DNA of 64,000 nt. Source: Thiorhodococcus minor. Its GTDB lineage: Bacteria > Pseudomonadota > Gammaproteobacteria > Chromatiales > Chromatiaceae. The notes beneath the pieces are model-generated. The model saw only the letters and a program-made list of their open reading frames with translations. It had not been told where the DNA came from and ran no database searches. Positions within the stretch are counted from its first letter, which is position 1. Every line of letters begins with the position of its first letter. Shown piece after piece: positions 54,896-64,000 of this stretch. Position numbers and translations under genes: made by a program. The stretch lies in the NCBI RefSeq assembly GCF_010820565.1, contig NZ_JAAIJQ010000019.1:1-64000 (forward strand), given 5' to 3'.

Positions 54896-55444
54896 TCATA
54901 GCGATTCGCGCTCCAGCACGCGCATGGTCAAGAACAGGGCGGCCATGGACCTGGCCTCGTCGAAATCGTCGCGCGCCAAGAGGGCATCCACCTCGTCCAA
55001 GCGCCAGGGCACGACCTCGATCGGCTCAGGCTCGTCGCCGGGCAGGCGGCTGGGGTAGAGGTCTCTGGCCAGGACGATCAAACTGTGATGCTGAATGTAG
55101 CCGGGCACGATCGAGAGACGGTGAATGATCTGCAAGTCCCGGGCGCCATAGCCGACCTCTTCCTGGAGCTCGCGATTGGCGGCGCTCACCGGGTCCTCGC
55201 CGCGCTCCACCACGCCCTTGGGCAGACCAAGCTCGTAACGGTCGCTACCGGCGCCATACTCGCGGACGAGCAGGACCGTCTCCGGATCCAGCATGGGTAC
55301 AATCAGCACGGAGTCGGCGCCACCCGGCACGCGCTCGTAGGTTCGCCGGCTGCCGTTCGCGAAGACCAAATCGATCTCCTCGACGCGGAAAAGACGGCTT
55401 TGGGCGACGAGCCGCCGGCCGACGATCTTGGGCTTGGTCCGCAT
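54896..55444 (-). CDS. nudE: Nudix hydrolase NudE
   Basis: 182-aa Nudix enzyme acting on ADP-containing compounds such as ADP-ribose and NADH. The Nudix box is present as GVVERGEDPVSAANRELQEE followed by VG (about residues 80-102). MRTKPKIVGRRLVAQSRLF at the start fits E. coli NudE. It is divergent from the yrfG-like nucleotidase, the same arrangement as in E. coli. Confidence 0.92.
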   Translation of the reverse strand: MRTKPKIVGRRLVAQSRLFRVEEIDLVFANGSRRTYERVPGGADSVLIVPMLDPETVLLVREYGAGSDRYELGLPKGVVERGEDPVSAANRELQEEVGYGARDLQIIHRLSIVPGYIQHHSLIVLARDLYPSRLPGDEPEPIEVVPWRLDEVDALLARDDFDEARSMAALFLTMRVLERESL

Positions 55445-55473
55445 CTGCGGGCTCCTACTTGGACGACCAGAGC

Positions 55474-56166
55474 ATGACAGTGATACCTGAGAAGCTCGAT
55501 TGGAGCCAGATCGACAACGTCTTTCTGGACATGGACGGGACCCTGCTCGACCTGCACTTCGACAACCACTTCTGGCTGGAGCACGTCCCACGCCGTTACG
55601 GCGAGGCGCGCGGACTCTCGCTGGAAGCGGCCAAGGCGGAGCTGATGCCAGGCTTTCGCAATATCGAGGGCACGCTGAGCTGGTACTGCGTCGATCACTG
55701 GAGCCGCGAGCTGGGGCTGGACATCCTGCTGCTCAAGCAGGAGGTCGCGCACCTCATCGCGGTCCATCCGCACGTCATGGATTTTCTGGATTGGCTGGCC
55801 ATCGCCGGGAAAAGGCGCGTCCTAGTGACCAATGCACACCAGAAAACACTCGAATTCAAGCTCCAGCGCACCCCGCTAGCAGGGCATCTCGAGCGCGCCA
55901 TCACCTCGCACGACCTGGGTGTCGCCAAGGAATCGCCGGGCTTCTGGCCCAGATTCCACGCCATCGAGCCCTTCGACCCGGAGCGGACGCTCTTCGTCGA
56001 CGACAACCTCAGCGTCCTCGAGAGCGCGCGGCGCTATGGCATCCGCTGGCTGCTCGCCATCAAGGAGCCGGACTCGAAGAAGCCCGGGCGCGAGATCGAC
56101 GCCTTTCCGGCCATCGACAACTTCTCGGAGCTGCTGCCCGGGCCGGGAGGGCGCGCGCCCGCCTAG
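55474..56166 (+). CDS. yrfG: GMP/IMP nucleotidase, HAD family (YrfG)
   Basis: 230-aa HAD-family phosphatase. Motif I is FLDMDGTLLDLHFDNHFW with the nucleophilic aspartate, motif II VTNA, and motif IV FVDDN. It matches E. coli YrfG, which removes phosphate from GMP and IMP. I chose the ATG at 55474; a TTG five codons earlier is possible. Divergent from nudE with only 29 bases between the starts, so promoters must overlap the coding ends. Confidence 0.92.
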   Translation: MTVIPEKLDWSQIDNVFLDMDGTLLDLHFDNHFWLEHVPRRYGEARGLSLEAAKAELMPGFRNIEGTLSWYCVDHWSRELGLDILLLKQEVAHLIAVHPHVMDFLDWLAIAGKRRVLVTNAHQKTLEFKLQRTPLAGHLERAITSHDLGVAKESPGFWPRFHAIEPFDPERTLFVDDNLSVLESARRYGIRWLLAIKEPDSKKPGREIDAFPAIDNFSELLPGPGGRAPA

Positions 56167-56245
56167 GCATCCGCCGCCAGCAATCACTCCTGGCCGGGGC
56201 CACAGTCTCTCGCAATGCCCCGGCGGTCAGCCTCAATCCATGGTC

Positions 56246-57904
56246 TCAATCCACGGGCTCTGTGCTTGGCTGCGTCAGCGCACCTTGCGACTCGGTCGCG
56301 GCGGCCGGCTTGCGACGCCGCCGCCGGCGCTTGCGCTTGACCTCGCCCTCGGCGGGCTGTGACTCGGCTGCCGCCTCCGTGGGCGCCTCGGCCTCCGCAC
56401 CTGGGGGCGGACTCGTCAAGGCCGCTTGCTCCCCGGCTGGACGCTTGCGACGCCGCCGGGGCTTCGGGACGGACTCTGGCGTCGCATCCGCCTCGACCGG
56501 CGCGACGAGCGCAGGTGTCTCGGAAACGTCGGCAGCAGCACCGGCAGCCGCATCGCTCGGAGGCTCCTCGACCCTGGCCTCCGGCTCCTTGCGGCGCCGG
56601 CCGCCACGGCTATCGCGGTCGCCGCGGCTGTCGCGATCGTTCCGCTCTCCGGTGCGGCGCCTCGGCTTGCCCTTGTCGCGCCGATCTTCCCGGTCGGCCC
56701 GGTCCGGACGCAGACGACTCCTGGGGTCGACTTCCACGAGCAGCTCGGGAGCGACGGGCAAGACAGGGATCTTGCTGCCGATATAGGCCTCGATGTCCGG
56801 CAGACAGAAGGCGTAGGTCTCGCAGACGAAGCCAATGGCATCGCCAGCCGCCCCGGCACGGGCCGTCCGGCCAATCCGGTGGACATAGTCTTCAGGGTCT
56901 TCCGGCAGGTCGTAGTTGACGACGTGGGTCACGTCCGGAATGTGCAGACCGCGCGCGGCCACGTCCGTTCCCACGAGCACGGGCAAAGCCCCCTCGGTGA
57001 AGTCCCTGAGCAGCTTGAGACGCTTCTTCTGGGGCACGTCGCCGGAGAGCACGGCGGTGTTGATGCCATTGCCCTGCAGGAAGCCCCAGACCCGGTCCGC
57101 CTCCCGCTTGGTGTTGACGAAGACGATGATCCGGCCGTCGGGCCAGCCCCGCACCAGTCCGACGAGCAGCGGGATCTTCTCCTCGTTGGAGGTCATGTAG
57201 CAGCACTGGCGGACGCGGTCGGCCGTGACCTGCTCGGCCTCGATCTTGATCGGCTGCGGGTGGTTCATGTGCTCGTAGGCGAGCTCGGTGACGCGGTACG
57301 ACAGGGTGGCGGAGAAGAGCATCCCCTGGCGCTCCTCGACCGCCGGCATGCGGCGCAGGAGAAAGCGGATGTCCTTGATGAAGCCGAGATCGAACATGCG
57401 GTCGGCCTCGTCGAGGACGACCGCCTCGATGCCGTTGAGATCGAAGACCTTCTGCTTGAAATAGTCGATCAGCCGGCCCGGCGTTCCGATGAGAATATCG
57501 ATGCCGGCCGCCAGCTCGTCGCGCTGCTGCTGGTAGCCCGTGCCGCCGTAGACGACCATGGTGCGCAGCCCGGTATGGCGGCCGAGCAGCTCGGTGTCCT
57601 TGTGGATCTGGACCGCCAGCTCGCGCGTCGGGGCCAGGATGATGGCGCGCGGGCGGCAGCGCCCCTCGGGCGCTTGCGCCGGCCGGCTCAGCAGGCGCTG
57701 CATCACGACCAGCAGAAAGGCGGCCGTCTTGCCTGTCCCGGTCTGAGCCTGGCCCGCAACGTCGCGCCCCTCGAGGGCAATCGGCAGCGTCTCGGCCTGG
57801 ATGGGGGTGCAGTGCGTGAAGCCTGCATCCGTCAAGCCGGCGAGAATCCGCGGATCGAGGTCGAAGCTGTCGAAGCGGACCTCGGTAAGGTGTGTATCTG
57901 TCAT
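56246..57904 (-). CDS. rhlB: DEAD-box RNA helicase RhlB with extended C-terminal tail
   Basis: 552-aa ATP-dependent RNA helicase. Motifs are the Q motif region, AQTGTGKT (residues 53-60), PTRELA, DEAD (about 163-166), SAT, and [10 protein letters not shown] in the second lobe. The core ends near residue 390; the remaining ~160 residues are low-complexity, rich in Arg/Asp then Ala/Glu/Pro, and end with [11 protein letters not shown]. coli RhlB has a much shorter tail and binds RNase E. Synteny with trxA and rho on the other side is the same as in E. coli and supports the RhlB name. Confidence 0.93.
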   Translation of the reverse strand: MTDTHLTEVRFDSFDLDPRILAGLTDAGFTHCTPIQAETLPIALEGRDVAGQAQTGTGKTAAFLLVVMQRLLSRPAQAPEGRCRPRAIILAPTRELAVQIHKDTELLGRHTGLRTMVVYGGTGYQQQRDELAAGIDILIGTPGRLIDYFKQKVFDLNGIEAVVLDEADRMFDLGFIKDIRFLLRRMPAVEERQGMLFSATLSYRVTELAYEHMNHPQPIKIEAEQVTADRVRQCCYMTSNEEKIPLLVGLVRGWPDGRIIVFVNTKREADRVWGFLQGNGINTAVLSGDVPQKKRLKLLRDFTEGALPVLVGTDVAARGLHIPDVTHVVNYDLPEDPEDYVHRIGRTARAGAAGDAIGFVCETYAFCLPDIEAYIGSKIPVLPVAPELLVEVDPRSRLRPDRADREDRRDKGKPRRRTGERNDRDSRGDRDSRGGRRRKEPEARVEEPPSDAAAGAAADVSETPALVAPVEADATPESVPKPRRRRKRPAGEQAALTSPPPGAEAEAPTEAAAESQPAEGEVKRKRRRRRRKPAAATESQGALTQPSTEPVD

Positions 57905-58127
57905 TCAGCTAGGCGTCCGTATTGGCTGTCAATTTCGATGGTGAGCCTCGCGGACGAGCAAGGCTTGCAAAATCGCTTGGCTTTGGATCAAATAGCATCT
58001 TACTCAAGGGCCCATACCAACGCCAATTAGCCCGCCCGCTCCTCGCCCACCCGCGTGACACCTCTGCGGCTTGCCTCGCGCCCTCTATACTGATAACCCA
58101 AGAAACAACTGATGGGAGACGACTTCA

Positions 58128-58454
58128 GTGAGCGATAGCATCGTCCACGTGACCGATGACTCTTTCGAAGAAGAGGTTCTCAAATCCCCCGAGCCCGTTT
58201 TGGTCGACTACTGGGCCGACTGGTGCGGTCCCTGCAAGATGATCGCCCCCGTCCTGGACGAGATCGCCGGCGAGTACGCGGGCCGCATCAAGGTCGCGAA
58301 GCTCAACATCGACGAGAATCCCGGCACCCCACCCCGCTACGGCATCCGCGGCATTCCGACGCTGATGCTCTTCCGTGGCGGCGAAGTCGAGGCGACCAAG
58401 GTCGGCGCTGTCTCCAAGTCGCAGCTCACCGCCTTCATCGATAGCAACCTCTGA
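58128..58454 (+). CDS. trxA: thioredoxin 1
   Basis: 108-aa thioredoxin with the WCGPC active site (Cys33, Cys36) and the cis-proline [10 protein letters not shown] segment. Asp27 is present in [10 protein letters not shown]. It is the general cytoplasmic disulfide reductant. The start is GTG at 58128. A TATACT -10-like element lies at 58086-58091 without a clear -35. It precedes rho and is divergent from rhlB. One oddity is PPRYGIRG where many family members have a single TA before the tyrosine. Confidence 0.97.
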   Translation: MSDSIVHVTDDSFEEEVLKSPEPVLVDYWADWCGPCKMIAPVLDEIAGEYAGRIKVAKLNIDENPGTPPRYGIRGIPTLMLFRGGEVEATKVGAVSKSQLTAFIDSNL

Positions 58455-58650
58455 TTCGGCCCACGCACGATCTGACGACCTCGGCCCCCGGGGCCTCCAG
58501 GAGACCCGACTTAGGCCAAATCGATACGGGGCGCCCATGGCGGCGCCCTCTCTCCGGCAGGCTGCCGCCCCCCAGTCGCATTCCCCCGCGACTCCGTTCC
58601 TGCACGGGGCGCTGTCTTCCAGCCACGACCTCTGTCTTACGAAAACCGTG
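58455..58650 (+). promoter_or_regulatory. rho leader region
   Basis: 196 bases between trxA and rho. It holds two GC-rich hairpins, GGCCCC-C-GGGGCC near 58481-58495 and GGGCGCC/GGCGCCC at 58529-58548 with a 6-base loop. In E. coli the corresponding leader carries rhoL and is subject to Rho autoregulation; no clear leader peptide is visible here. Confidence 0.45.
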
Positions 58651-59907
58651 ATGAATCTAACCGAGCTCAAGAAGATGCCCGTGCCCAAGCTGGTCGCACT
58701 GGCGCAGTCAATGGAAATCGAAGGTGTTGGACGCTCTCGCAAACAGGATCTGATCTTCGCCATCCTCAAGGCGCAGGCGAAAAAAGGTGAGGATATCTAT
58801 GGCGATGGCGTGCTGGAGATCCTGTCCGACGGCTTCGGCTTCTTGCGCTCAGCGGACGCCTCCTACCTCGCCGGCCCCGACGACATCTACGTCTCGCCCA
58901 GTCAGATCCGCCGCTTCGCGCTGCGCACAGGCGACACCATCTCCGGCAAGATCCGCCCGCCGAAGGACGGCGAGCGCTATTTCGCGCTCCTGAAGGTCGC
59001 GGACATCAACTTCGACAAGCCAGAGAACGCCAAGTCGAAGATCCTGTTCGAGAATTTCACCCCGCTCTTCGCCCAGAACCGTCTCACGCTCGAGATCGGC
59101 AACGGCAGCACGGAAGACATCACGGCTCGGACCATCGACCTGGTCGCCCCCATCGGCAAGGGCCAGCGCGGCTTGATCGTGTCGCCGCCGAAGGCGGGTA
59201 AGACCATGATGCTGCAGAACATCGCCCAGTCGATCGGGCACAATCACCCGGACTGCTACCTCATGGTCCTGCTGATCGACGAGCGCCCGGAAGAGGTCAC
59301 CGAGATGTCGCGCTCGGTGCGCGGCGAGGTCATCTCATCCACCTTCGACGAGCCCGCAACGCGCCACGTCCAGGTCGCCGAGATGGTCATCGAGAAGGCC
59401 AAGCGGCTGGTCGAGCACAAGAAGGACGTCGTCATCCTGCTCGACTCCATCACCCGTCTCGCGCGCGCCTACAATACCGTGGTCCCTTCCTCCGGCAAGG
59501 TGCTGACGGGCGGTGTCGACGCCAACGCACTACAGCGCCCCAAGCGCTTCTTCGGCGCCGCGCGCAACGTCGAGGAAGGCGGCAGCCTGACCATCCTGGC
59601 CACCGCGCTGGTCGACACGGGCTCCCGGATGGACGACGTCATCTACGAGGAGTTCAAGGGCACGGGCAACATGGAGATCCACATGGATCGCCGCATCGCC
59701 GAGCGGCGCATTTTCCCCTCCATCAACATCAATCGCTCCGGCACCCGCCGCGAGGAGCTGCTGATGGGACAGGCGGAGCTGCAGAAGATGTGGATCCTGC
59801 GCAAGATCCTGCACCCGATGGACGAGCTAGCCGCCATGGAATTCCTCCACGACAAGCTCAAGGCGACCAAGACCAACGACGAGTTCTTCTCCTCGATGAA
59901 GGGCTGA
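58651..59907 (+). CDS. rho: transcription termination factor Rho
   Basis: 418-aa hexameric RNA-dependent ATPase that terminates transcription. [15 protein letters not shown] is the conserved start, the RNA-binding cold-shock-like domain has GFGFLRS (about residue 60), Walker A is [10 protein letters not shown] (about 180), and the Q-loop/R-loop region lies near 280. Length equals E. coli Rho (419). The ATG at 58651 is chosen by this alignment although the frame is open further upstream. Confidence 0.98.
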   Translation: MNLTELKKMPVPKLVALAQSMEIEGVGRSRKQDLIFAILKAQAKKGEDIYGDGVLEILSDGFGFLRSADASYLAGPDDIYVSPSQIRRFALRTGDTISGKIRPPKDGERYFALLKVADINFDKPENAKSKILFENFTPLFAQNRLTLEIGNGSTEDITARTIDLVAPIGKGQRGLIVSPPKAGKTMMLQNIAQSIGHNHPDCYLMVLLIDERPEEVTEMSRSVRGEVISSTFDEPATRHVQVAEMVIEKAKRLVEHKKDVVILLDSITRLARAYNTVVPSSGKVLTGGVDANALQRPKRFFGAARNVEEGGSLTILATALVDTGSRMDDVIYEEFKGTGNMEIHMDRRIAERRIFPSININRSGTRREELLMGQAELQKMWILRKILHPMDELAAMEFLHDKLKATKTNDEFFSSMKG

Positions 59908-59957
59908 CATCAAGCCAGCGCAGCACCGGATCGCGCCGCCACGCCGGCGCCAGCCGC

Positions 59958-61388
59958 TCAGCACGCGACCCCGTCGCGTCCGTTTGCCTTGATGCGATAG
60001 AGCTTGCGGTCGGCGGAATCGATGAAGGCGTCCAGGGTCTCCCCCGCATACTGGCTGACGCCCGCGCTGAGGGTCACCTCCATGCCCTGATACGGCCACT
60101 CCTCATGTTTCAAGGCGATGCGGATACGCTCCGCCGCCTCTCGCGCCTGGCCGACGGAGGAATGCGGAAGGAGCAAGAGGAGCTCCTCACCGCCATAGCG
60201 GCCGGCGATATCCACCTCGCGCAGACAGCGCCTCAGCACCTCAGCGACTCGGACCAGGACCTCGTCTCCGGCGCGATGGCCGAAGGTGTCGTTGATCCCC
60301 TTGAAGTAGTCGAGATCGAAAAGAACGATCGACAGCGGGTGGCTGTACCTCTGCACCAGCTCGATCTCTTTCGCGAGCCGCTGATAGAGGAAGCGCCTGT
60401 TGTAGAGCCCGGTCAAGGCATCGGTTTGGGAGGCCGCCCGGAGCTCTTCCTGGACCGCCTTGAGCTCGGAGACGTCGACCAGGGTGACGAGACGGCTCAT
60501 GGTCCCGGAAAAGCGCAGCGGCGTCGCGGAAACGAGCGCCCAGCGCTCCGGCCCTCCCTCTACGGACAGGCAGGTTTCATGCTGCGCGCCGAGCGTCTTC
60601 GGCAGACCTTGGGCATAGAGCCTGAGCCAGACGTCGCTGGTCAGCCGCCCGGTCGCGTCCTCGCGCAGTCCAAGATACGCCTTGGCCGCCTCATTGGCTT
60701 GACGCAGCGACGGCATTCCCTGCTCGCCGAGGACCATGGGGAAGGGGGCCGCCTCGAAGACCCGCCGCAAATTCGCCTCACTCTCGCCCAAGCGCTTCAG
60801 CAAACGGCTCGACTCCAGCCATGCGAAGCCTGTGAGTCCGGCAATGATGCCCATGATCCACCACAGCTTGGTGCGCAGGTCGCCCACCAGCCGCTCCATG
60901 AAGAAGGCGTTTGAGTGGAAGGTGGCAACACCGATCAGCAGGTGCGTTCGCGGATCATAGAGGGGCACGCGCAAGACGAAGCAGCCGCTGGCATTGGCCG
61001 GCCCCATGCTGAGATCCAGACTGCCCCGCGGCATGTCGACGAGGTCGTAGTCGAGACTGATGCTGAGCCGGCGCACGAAAGGCTTCTGCGTCGCCTCGTC
61101 CTTCAGCAGCAGCAGACTCCCCATGGTGGTGCGCAGCTCCCGCTCGAGCTGCGGCGCCGGCAGCCCGCTGCCGAGCACGCGCTCGAGCGACTGCGCATGC
61201 GCCTGCGCCATGGCCGCGGCACGGCTCGCGGCCTCCTCCCGCAGCGCAGGCTCCAGCACCAGCAGCCAGTGGGCCGTGATGGTGCCCACGAGCAGCAGAC
61301 CGAGCAGGCCGAAGATCAGCGCCAGGTTGCGCTCCGTGCGCAGTGAAAAGAGGCGCCCGCCTGGCAAAACAGCCTTAATTGCCTTCAT
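59958..61388 (-). CDS. membrane diguanylate cyclase with PAS and GGDEF domains
   Basis: 476-aa signalling enzyme that makes cyclic di-GMP. A first membrane helix (about residues 22-43) and a second (about 175-195, IMGIIAGLTGFAWL) enclose a periplasmic sensor region. A PAS-like domain (about 210-320) and a GGDEF domain (about 325-470) follow. The active site reads GGEEL, a functional variant, and REVD lies five residues before it, giving an intact inhibitory I-site. The ATG at 61388 lies inside the end of the upstream gene (14-base overlap). It is the third gene after a TonB-dependent receptor and a YfiR-like periplasmic protein. Confidence 0.9.
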   Translation of the reverse strand: MKAIKAVLPGGRLFSLRTERNLALIFGLLGLLLVGTITAHWLLVLEPALREEAASRAAAMAQAHAQSLERVLGSGLPAPQLERELRTTMGSLLLLKDEATQKPFVRRLSISLDYDLVDMPRGSLDLSMGPANASGCFVLRVPLYDPRTHLLIGVATFHSNAFFMERLVGDLRTKLWWIMGIIAGLTGFAWLESSRLLKRLGESEANLRRVFEAAPFPMVLGEQGMPSLRQANEAAKAYLGLREDATGRLTSDVWLRLYAQGLPKTLGAQHETCLSVEGGPERWALVSATPLRFSGTMSRLVTLVDVSELKAVQEELRAASQTDALTGLYNRRFLYQRLAKEIELVQRYSHPLSIVLFDLDYFKGINDTFGHRAGDEVLVRVAEVLRRCLREVDIAGRYGGEELLLLLPHSSVGQAREAAERIRIALKHEEWPYQGMEVTLSAGVSQYAGETLDAFIDSADRKLYRIKANGRDGVAC

Positions 61389-61971
61389 AGCGACGCGCCA
61401 CCTGCAGGAAGAACGGCTTGAAACGCACCTTGGCGCGCGCCGCTTGTCGGACGTTGACGTAGGGCAGGATCCGATCCGCCACGTAGAGTCCGGCAATGGC
61501 TCCCTCCTCGACGGCTCCGCCGAACGGCGAGAAGACCAGGACGCCATAGCGCTCGGACCAGGACCCGAGATTGCCGCGGTCGGCCTCCACACTGGCCACG
61601 AAGATCGCTGCCGGGCGCGGCCCGGCGTACCCATTCATTTCGTCACCGCGAACCACTTCCAAGCTCAGCGGCACACCACGCACGCGATCGACCTCCGCCA
61701 GACGGTCCGCCACCTCCATCGCCGGACCCCGCACCCCCTGGAAGAGCACCAATACGTGCAGACTGCCGTCCTGCGTCCGATAGCGATCCAGATCCTCCAG
61801 CGCGCCGAGGAAGGCCGGAAAGAGCTTGAGACCGACCTGCAGGCGCTGCTCGTCCTCCTGCCATAGACCGCTCGACTCCGCTCGGGCACCCGCCCCCAGG
61901 GCAAGCAGGAAGAGGAGCGCGCAAACGCCCGCGAAGAGACGCCATAACGGAGAAGGACCCAAGCGGCTCAT
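61375..61971 (-). CDS. YfiR/DUF4154-like periplasmic protein
   Basis: 198-aa exported protein with a signal peptide (about 1-31, ending ARA). The C-terminal part, GAIAGLYVADRILPYVNVRQAA (quoted short: GAIAGLYV, VNVRQAARAKVRF, FLQVARRY), follows the YfiR/DUF4154 pattern, in which a GxI...F.IN..aA..a...S..LL.LA segment closes the domain. YfiR in Pseudomonas is a periplasmic repressor of the diguanylate cyclase YfiN. Its position between a TonB receptor and a diguanylate cyclase, with a 14-base overlap to the latter, supports a comparable signalling role; this is inferred. Confidence 0.62.
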   Translation of the reverse strand: MSRLGPSPLWRLFAGVCALLFLLALGAGARAESSGLWQEDEQRLQVGLKLFPAFLGALEDLDRYRTQDGSLHVLVLFQGVRGPAMEVADRLAEVDRVRGVPLSLEVVRGDEMNGYAGPRPAAIFVASVEADRGNLGSWSERYGVLVFSPFGGAVEEGAIAGLYVADRILPYVNVRQAARAKVRFKPFFLQVARRYEGN

Positions 61972-61984
61972 GCGGCGGGGGCGG

Positions 61985-64000
61985 TCAAAAGCGATAGCCG
62001 AGGGTCAGCCACCACCGGCGTCCGGGGCGGAGATAGTCTTGCGGATAGACGAGATCGACACCGCCGAATTCGGTGCGCTGCGCGAGATAGCGGACCTCTT
62101 GGCCGAAGAGGTTCTTGATTCCCGCACTCCCGTAGAGACCGCTTGCGCGCCCGCGATAGGTCAGCGTCAAGTCGATCAGAGTGTAATCGCTCAGATTCGA
62201 CCGCTCGTCGGAATCCACGCGATACCGCTCGCCGACATAGCGGAGCTGCAGCGCACCCAGCCAGCGCTCTCGGGGCTGCCACAAGAGTGCCAGGTTGCCC
62301 AAGAGATCGGCCCCGCCACTGAGGTGGGTTTTCGACTCCCTGCGCGTGGCGTCGACATAGGAAAGATTTGCCTCGATCTTGAGCTGCGCCCCCAAGCGAT
62401 GCTCGTACTCCAGCTCGACGCCACGCAGGCGCGCGTCCTCGGCGTTGATGTAGCCGCCGAGGCTGACCTCGTCGAAGGAGATGGGCGAATCGAGGTCGGA
62501 CTGGAAGAGGGTGAGGCGCAGCGCCCAGCTCGGCCGGGTGAAGATGTAGCCCAGCTCGTAGGTCGCGATCTCGCTCGGGTCCAAGGAAGCGTCGAGCGCG
62601 TATTCCAGCTCGTAAAAGGTCGGCGGCCGAAAGGCCCGAGCGTATTGCGCCTTGAGCACGTGCTCGTGATCCATGCGCCAGACGGCTGCGAGCCGTGGGC
62701 TCAGCATGTCGCCCGCATCGCTGTAATCGTCGTAGCGCAGCGTGCCGGTCAGGGTCACCTGCTCGCCGAGGCGGATCTCGTCTTGCACCAAGACGCTCCA
62801 GATATCGCGCTCGATGTTGGCTGTCAGCCAATGGGACGGGATCTCGAAGCCCAAGTCCGGCCAGTCCCATGTCGCCTGCTCGACCTCGACCTGGCTCGCC
62901 TCGACACCAAGCAGCCAGCGATGGCGGCCCTCGGGGCTCCAATGCAGCTCGCCCCCGGCCAGATAGCGTCGCTCGCGGTAGTCCTGGCTCATGTAGACAG
63001 GCGCGTCATCGAGCAGATAACTGGCCGGAAAGACATAGAGCTGATCGCGATCGCGCTGGTGGTCGAAGAGCTCGAGCCGTGCATTGGCCATCAGCTCCCG
63101 AGACAGCGGGATGTCTTGCTCGACGCGCAGCGAGACGGCGTAGGTCTGAGAGGCCAGGCGGTGATCCGAGGGCGGCAGGAAGTGATTGATGCCGTAGAGG
63201 TCGCCGTAGTCGTCTTGCAGCAGCTTGAGGTCGACATGGGTATCGCGCCAGGCGAAATCCGCGAACATCCCCTTGTAGCGGCGCGCCTCGTTGGTGCGCC
63301 CAGGGGCATTCGAGAGCCCAGCCTGACCGATGGGATAGAGCGCGTCCTCCTCCACGAGGACGCCCTCGCCGTCGCCCTCCAGGCCCGTCAGATTGAGCGA
63401 GAAGCTCAGCTCGCGGCCCGGGTCGCTCCAGCTCCAGATCATGCCGCCGCCGGCCTGTGCCGCTTCATCGGCCCGCGCATAGAGCCTGCGCCCCTGCTTG
63501 CGAGTGATGACGTTGACGACGCCGGCATAGGCATACTCGCCGTAAATGGAGGAGCCTGGCCCGCGAATGACTTCGATGCGCTCCACCTGCTCGACCGGGA
63601 TACCTAGCACGGCGTTGGCGGTCGCGAGCAGGGTCGAGTTCATCGAGACGCCGTCGAGCATGATCTTGATGTTGCCCGAGGCGTAACCATAGCCGACGCC
63701 CCGACTCAAGATCTGGCGCTCACCTGTCATCTCGAGCCCCAGACTCATGCCCGGAACCAGAGACAGGGCCTCCCAGACCGTCCGAATTCCACGGACTTGC
63801 AGGTCGTCGCCGGAGAGGATGGTCGCGATCCCCGGAACGAAGTCGGCATTCATCCCGGTCCTGGTCGCCAGCTCCGTCTCGGCCTCCAGCAGGGACATGA
63901 GATCCTCGAGCTCCTGTCTGTCCGAATCGGACGACTCGCCCGCCCAGGTGGCGCAGACAAAGACGCCGAGCACCATCACAGGCCAGCGCAACCGCTTTGC
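61985..64000 (-). CDS. TonB-dependent outer-membrane receptor, 5' end probably beyond the window
   Basis: At least 668 aa. The plug domain covers about residues 45-165 (SGDDLQVRGIRTVWEAL, GPGSSIYGEYAYAGVVNVITR), followed by a 22-strand barrel ending in an aromatic residue (WWLTLGYRF). The first readable codons give KRLRWPVMVLGVFVCATWAG, a signal peptide whose basic start runs to the window edge, so the true start may lie outside; ATG 63976 or TTG 63991 are the internal options. It should import a chelate or other ligand using TonB energy. It begins an operon with a YfiR-like protein and a diguanylate cyclase; the substrate is not indicated. Confidence 0.9.
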   Translation of the reverse strand, partial: AKRLRWPVMVLGVFVCATWAGESSDSDRQELEDLMSLLEAETELATRTGMNADFVPGIATILSGDDLQVRGIRTVWEALSLVPGMSLGLEMTGERQILSRGVGYGYASGNIKIMLDGVSMNSTLLATANAVLGIPVEQVERIEVIRGPGSSIYGEYAYAGVVNVITRKQGRRLYARADEAAQAGGGMIWSWSDPGRELSFSLNLTGLEGDGEGVLVEEDALYPIGQAGLSNAPGRTNEARRYKGMFADFAWRDTHVDLKLLQDDYGDLYGINHFLPPSDHRLASQTYAVSLRVEQDIPLSRELMANARLELFDHQRDRDQLYVFPASYLLDDAPVYMSQDYRERRYLAGGELHWSPEGRHRWLLGVEASQVEVEQATWDWPDLGFEIPSHWLTANIERDIWSVLVQDEIRLGEQVTLTGTLRYDDYSDAGDMLSPRLAAVWRMDHEHVLKAQYARAFRPPTFYELEYALDASLDPSEIATYELGYIFTRPSWALRLTLFQSDLDSPISFDEVSLGGYINAEDARLRGVELEYEHRLGAQLKIEANLSYVDATRRESKTHLSGGADLLGNLALLWQPRERWLGALQLRYVGERYRVDSDERSNLSDYTLIDLTLTYRGRASGLYGSAGIKNLFGQEVRYLAQRTEFGGVDLVYPQDYLRPGRRWWLTLGYRF

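Overview
The window is GC-rich, gene-dense chromosomal DNA of a photosynthetic gammaproteobacterium, most probably a purple sulfur bacterium (Chromatiaceae). The diagnostic locus is a small LH2 light-harvesting operon (pucB-pucA, 40115-40429) behind a promoter that carries two TGT-N12-ACA sites 8 bp apart, the arrangement bound by the PpsR/CrtJ repressor. A cytochrome c' gene, an anaerobic class III ribonucleotide reductase behind an FNR-like box, and E. coli-like synteny (miaB-ybeZ-ybeY-ybeX; rhlB/trxA-rho; nudE/yrfG) agree with this. The genus cannot be fixed from the sequence alone. I see no rRNA operon, prophage, complete insertion sequence or CRISPR array.

Layout. 1-2.8 kb: a chemoreceptor bracketed by two inverted copies of a ~136-bp MITE-like repeat, then a DUF2721 protein. 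2.8-7.5 kb: rlmJ and the opposing miaB-phoH-ybeY-corC cluster. 7.7-11.4 kb: a small membrane protein, then nrdD, a separate gene for the NrdD glycyl-radical domain, and nrdG. 11.5-18.8 kb: rlpA, an L,D-transpeptidase and the prkA-yeaH-spoVR stress cluster. 18.8-23.7 kb: a 1-kb repeat-bearing gap, ilvA, and a divergent pair of unusual genes: a ferredoxin-dependent bilin reductase-like protein fused to a PCP_red domain, and a protein with ACT-like and V4R-like regions. 23.8-35.4 kb: a SNF2 ATPase with a SAP-like partner and pgi in one overlapping operon, a broken Uma2 gene, zwf and glgA. 35.4-39.7 kb: panB-panC-panD, pcnB and tRNA-Glu. 40-44.5 kb: pucBA, queC-queD-queE with a triplicated QueD, a cytochrome b561 with a polyproline tail, and cytochrome c'. 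44.6-53.5 kb: M48 protease and LemA, tRNA-Ser, initiator tRNA, an OmpA coiled-coil protein and pta-ackA. 53.8-61.4 kb: a tandem thioredoxin-fold protein, nudE/yrfG, rhlB, trxA, rho and a diguanylate cyclase. 61.4-64 kb: a YfiR-like periplasmic protein and a TonB-dependent receptor upstream of that cyclase in one operon.

The genes cover photosynthesis and anaerobic life (LH2, NrdD/NrdG, Pta-AckA, cytochrome c'), carbohydrate storage and use (pgi, zwf, glgA), pantothenate and queuosine synthesis, RNA metabolism (PcnB, RhlB, Rho, YbeY, MiaB, RlmJ) and envelope or signal functions.

The least ordinary content is the bilin-reductase-like/PCP_red gene opposite an ACT/V4R-like gene, the split class III reductase, the three-domain QueD with one intact active site, the receptor/YfiR-like/cyclase operon, and two different tandem repeats that share a 16-bp period and both lie at translation-start regions.
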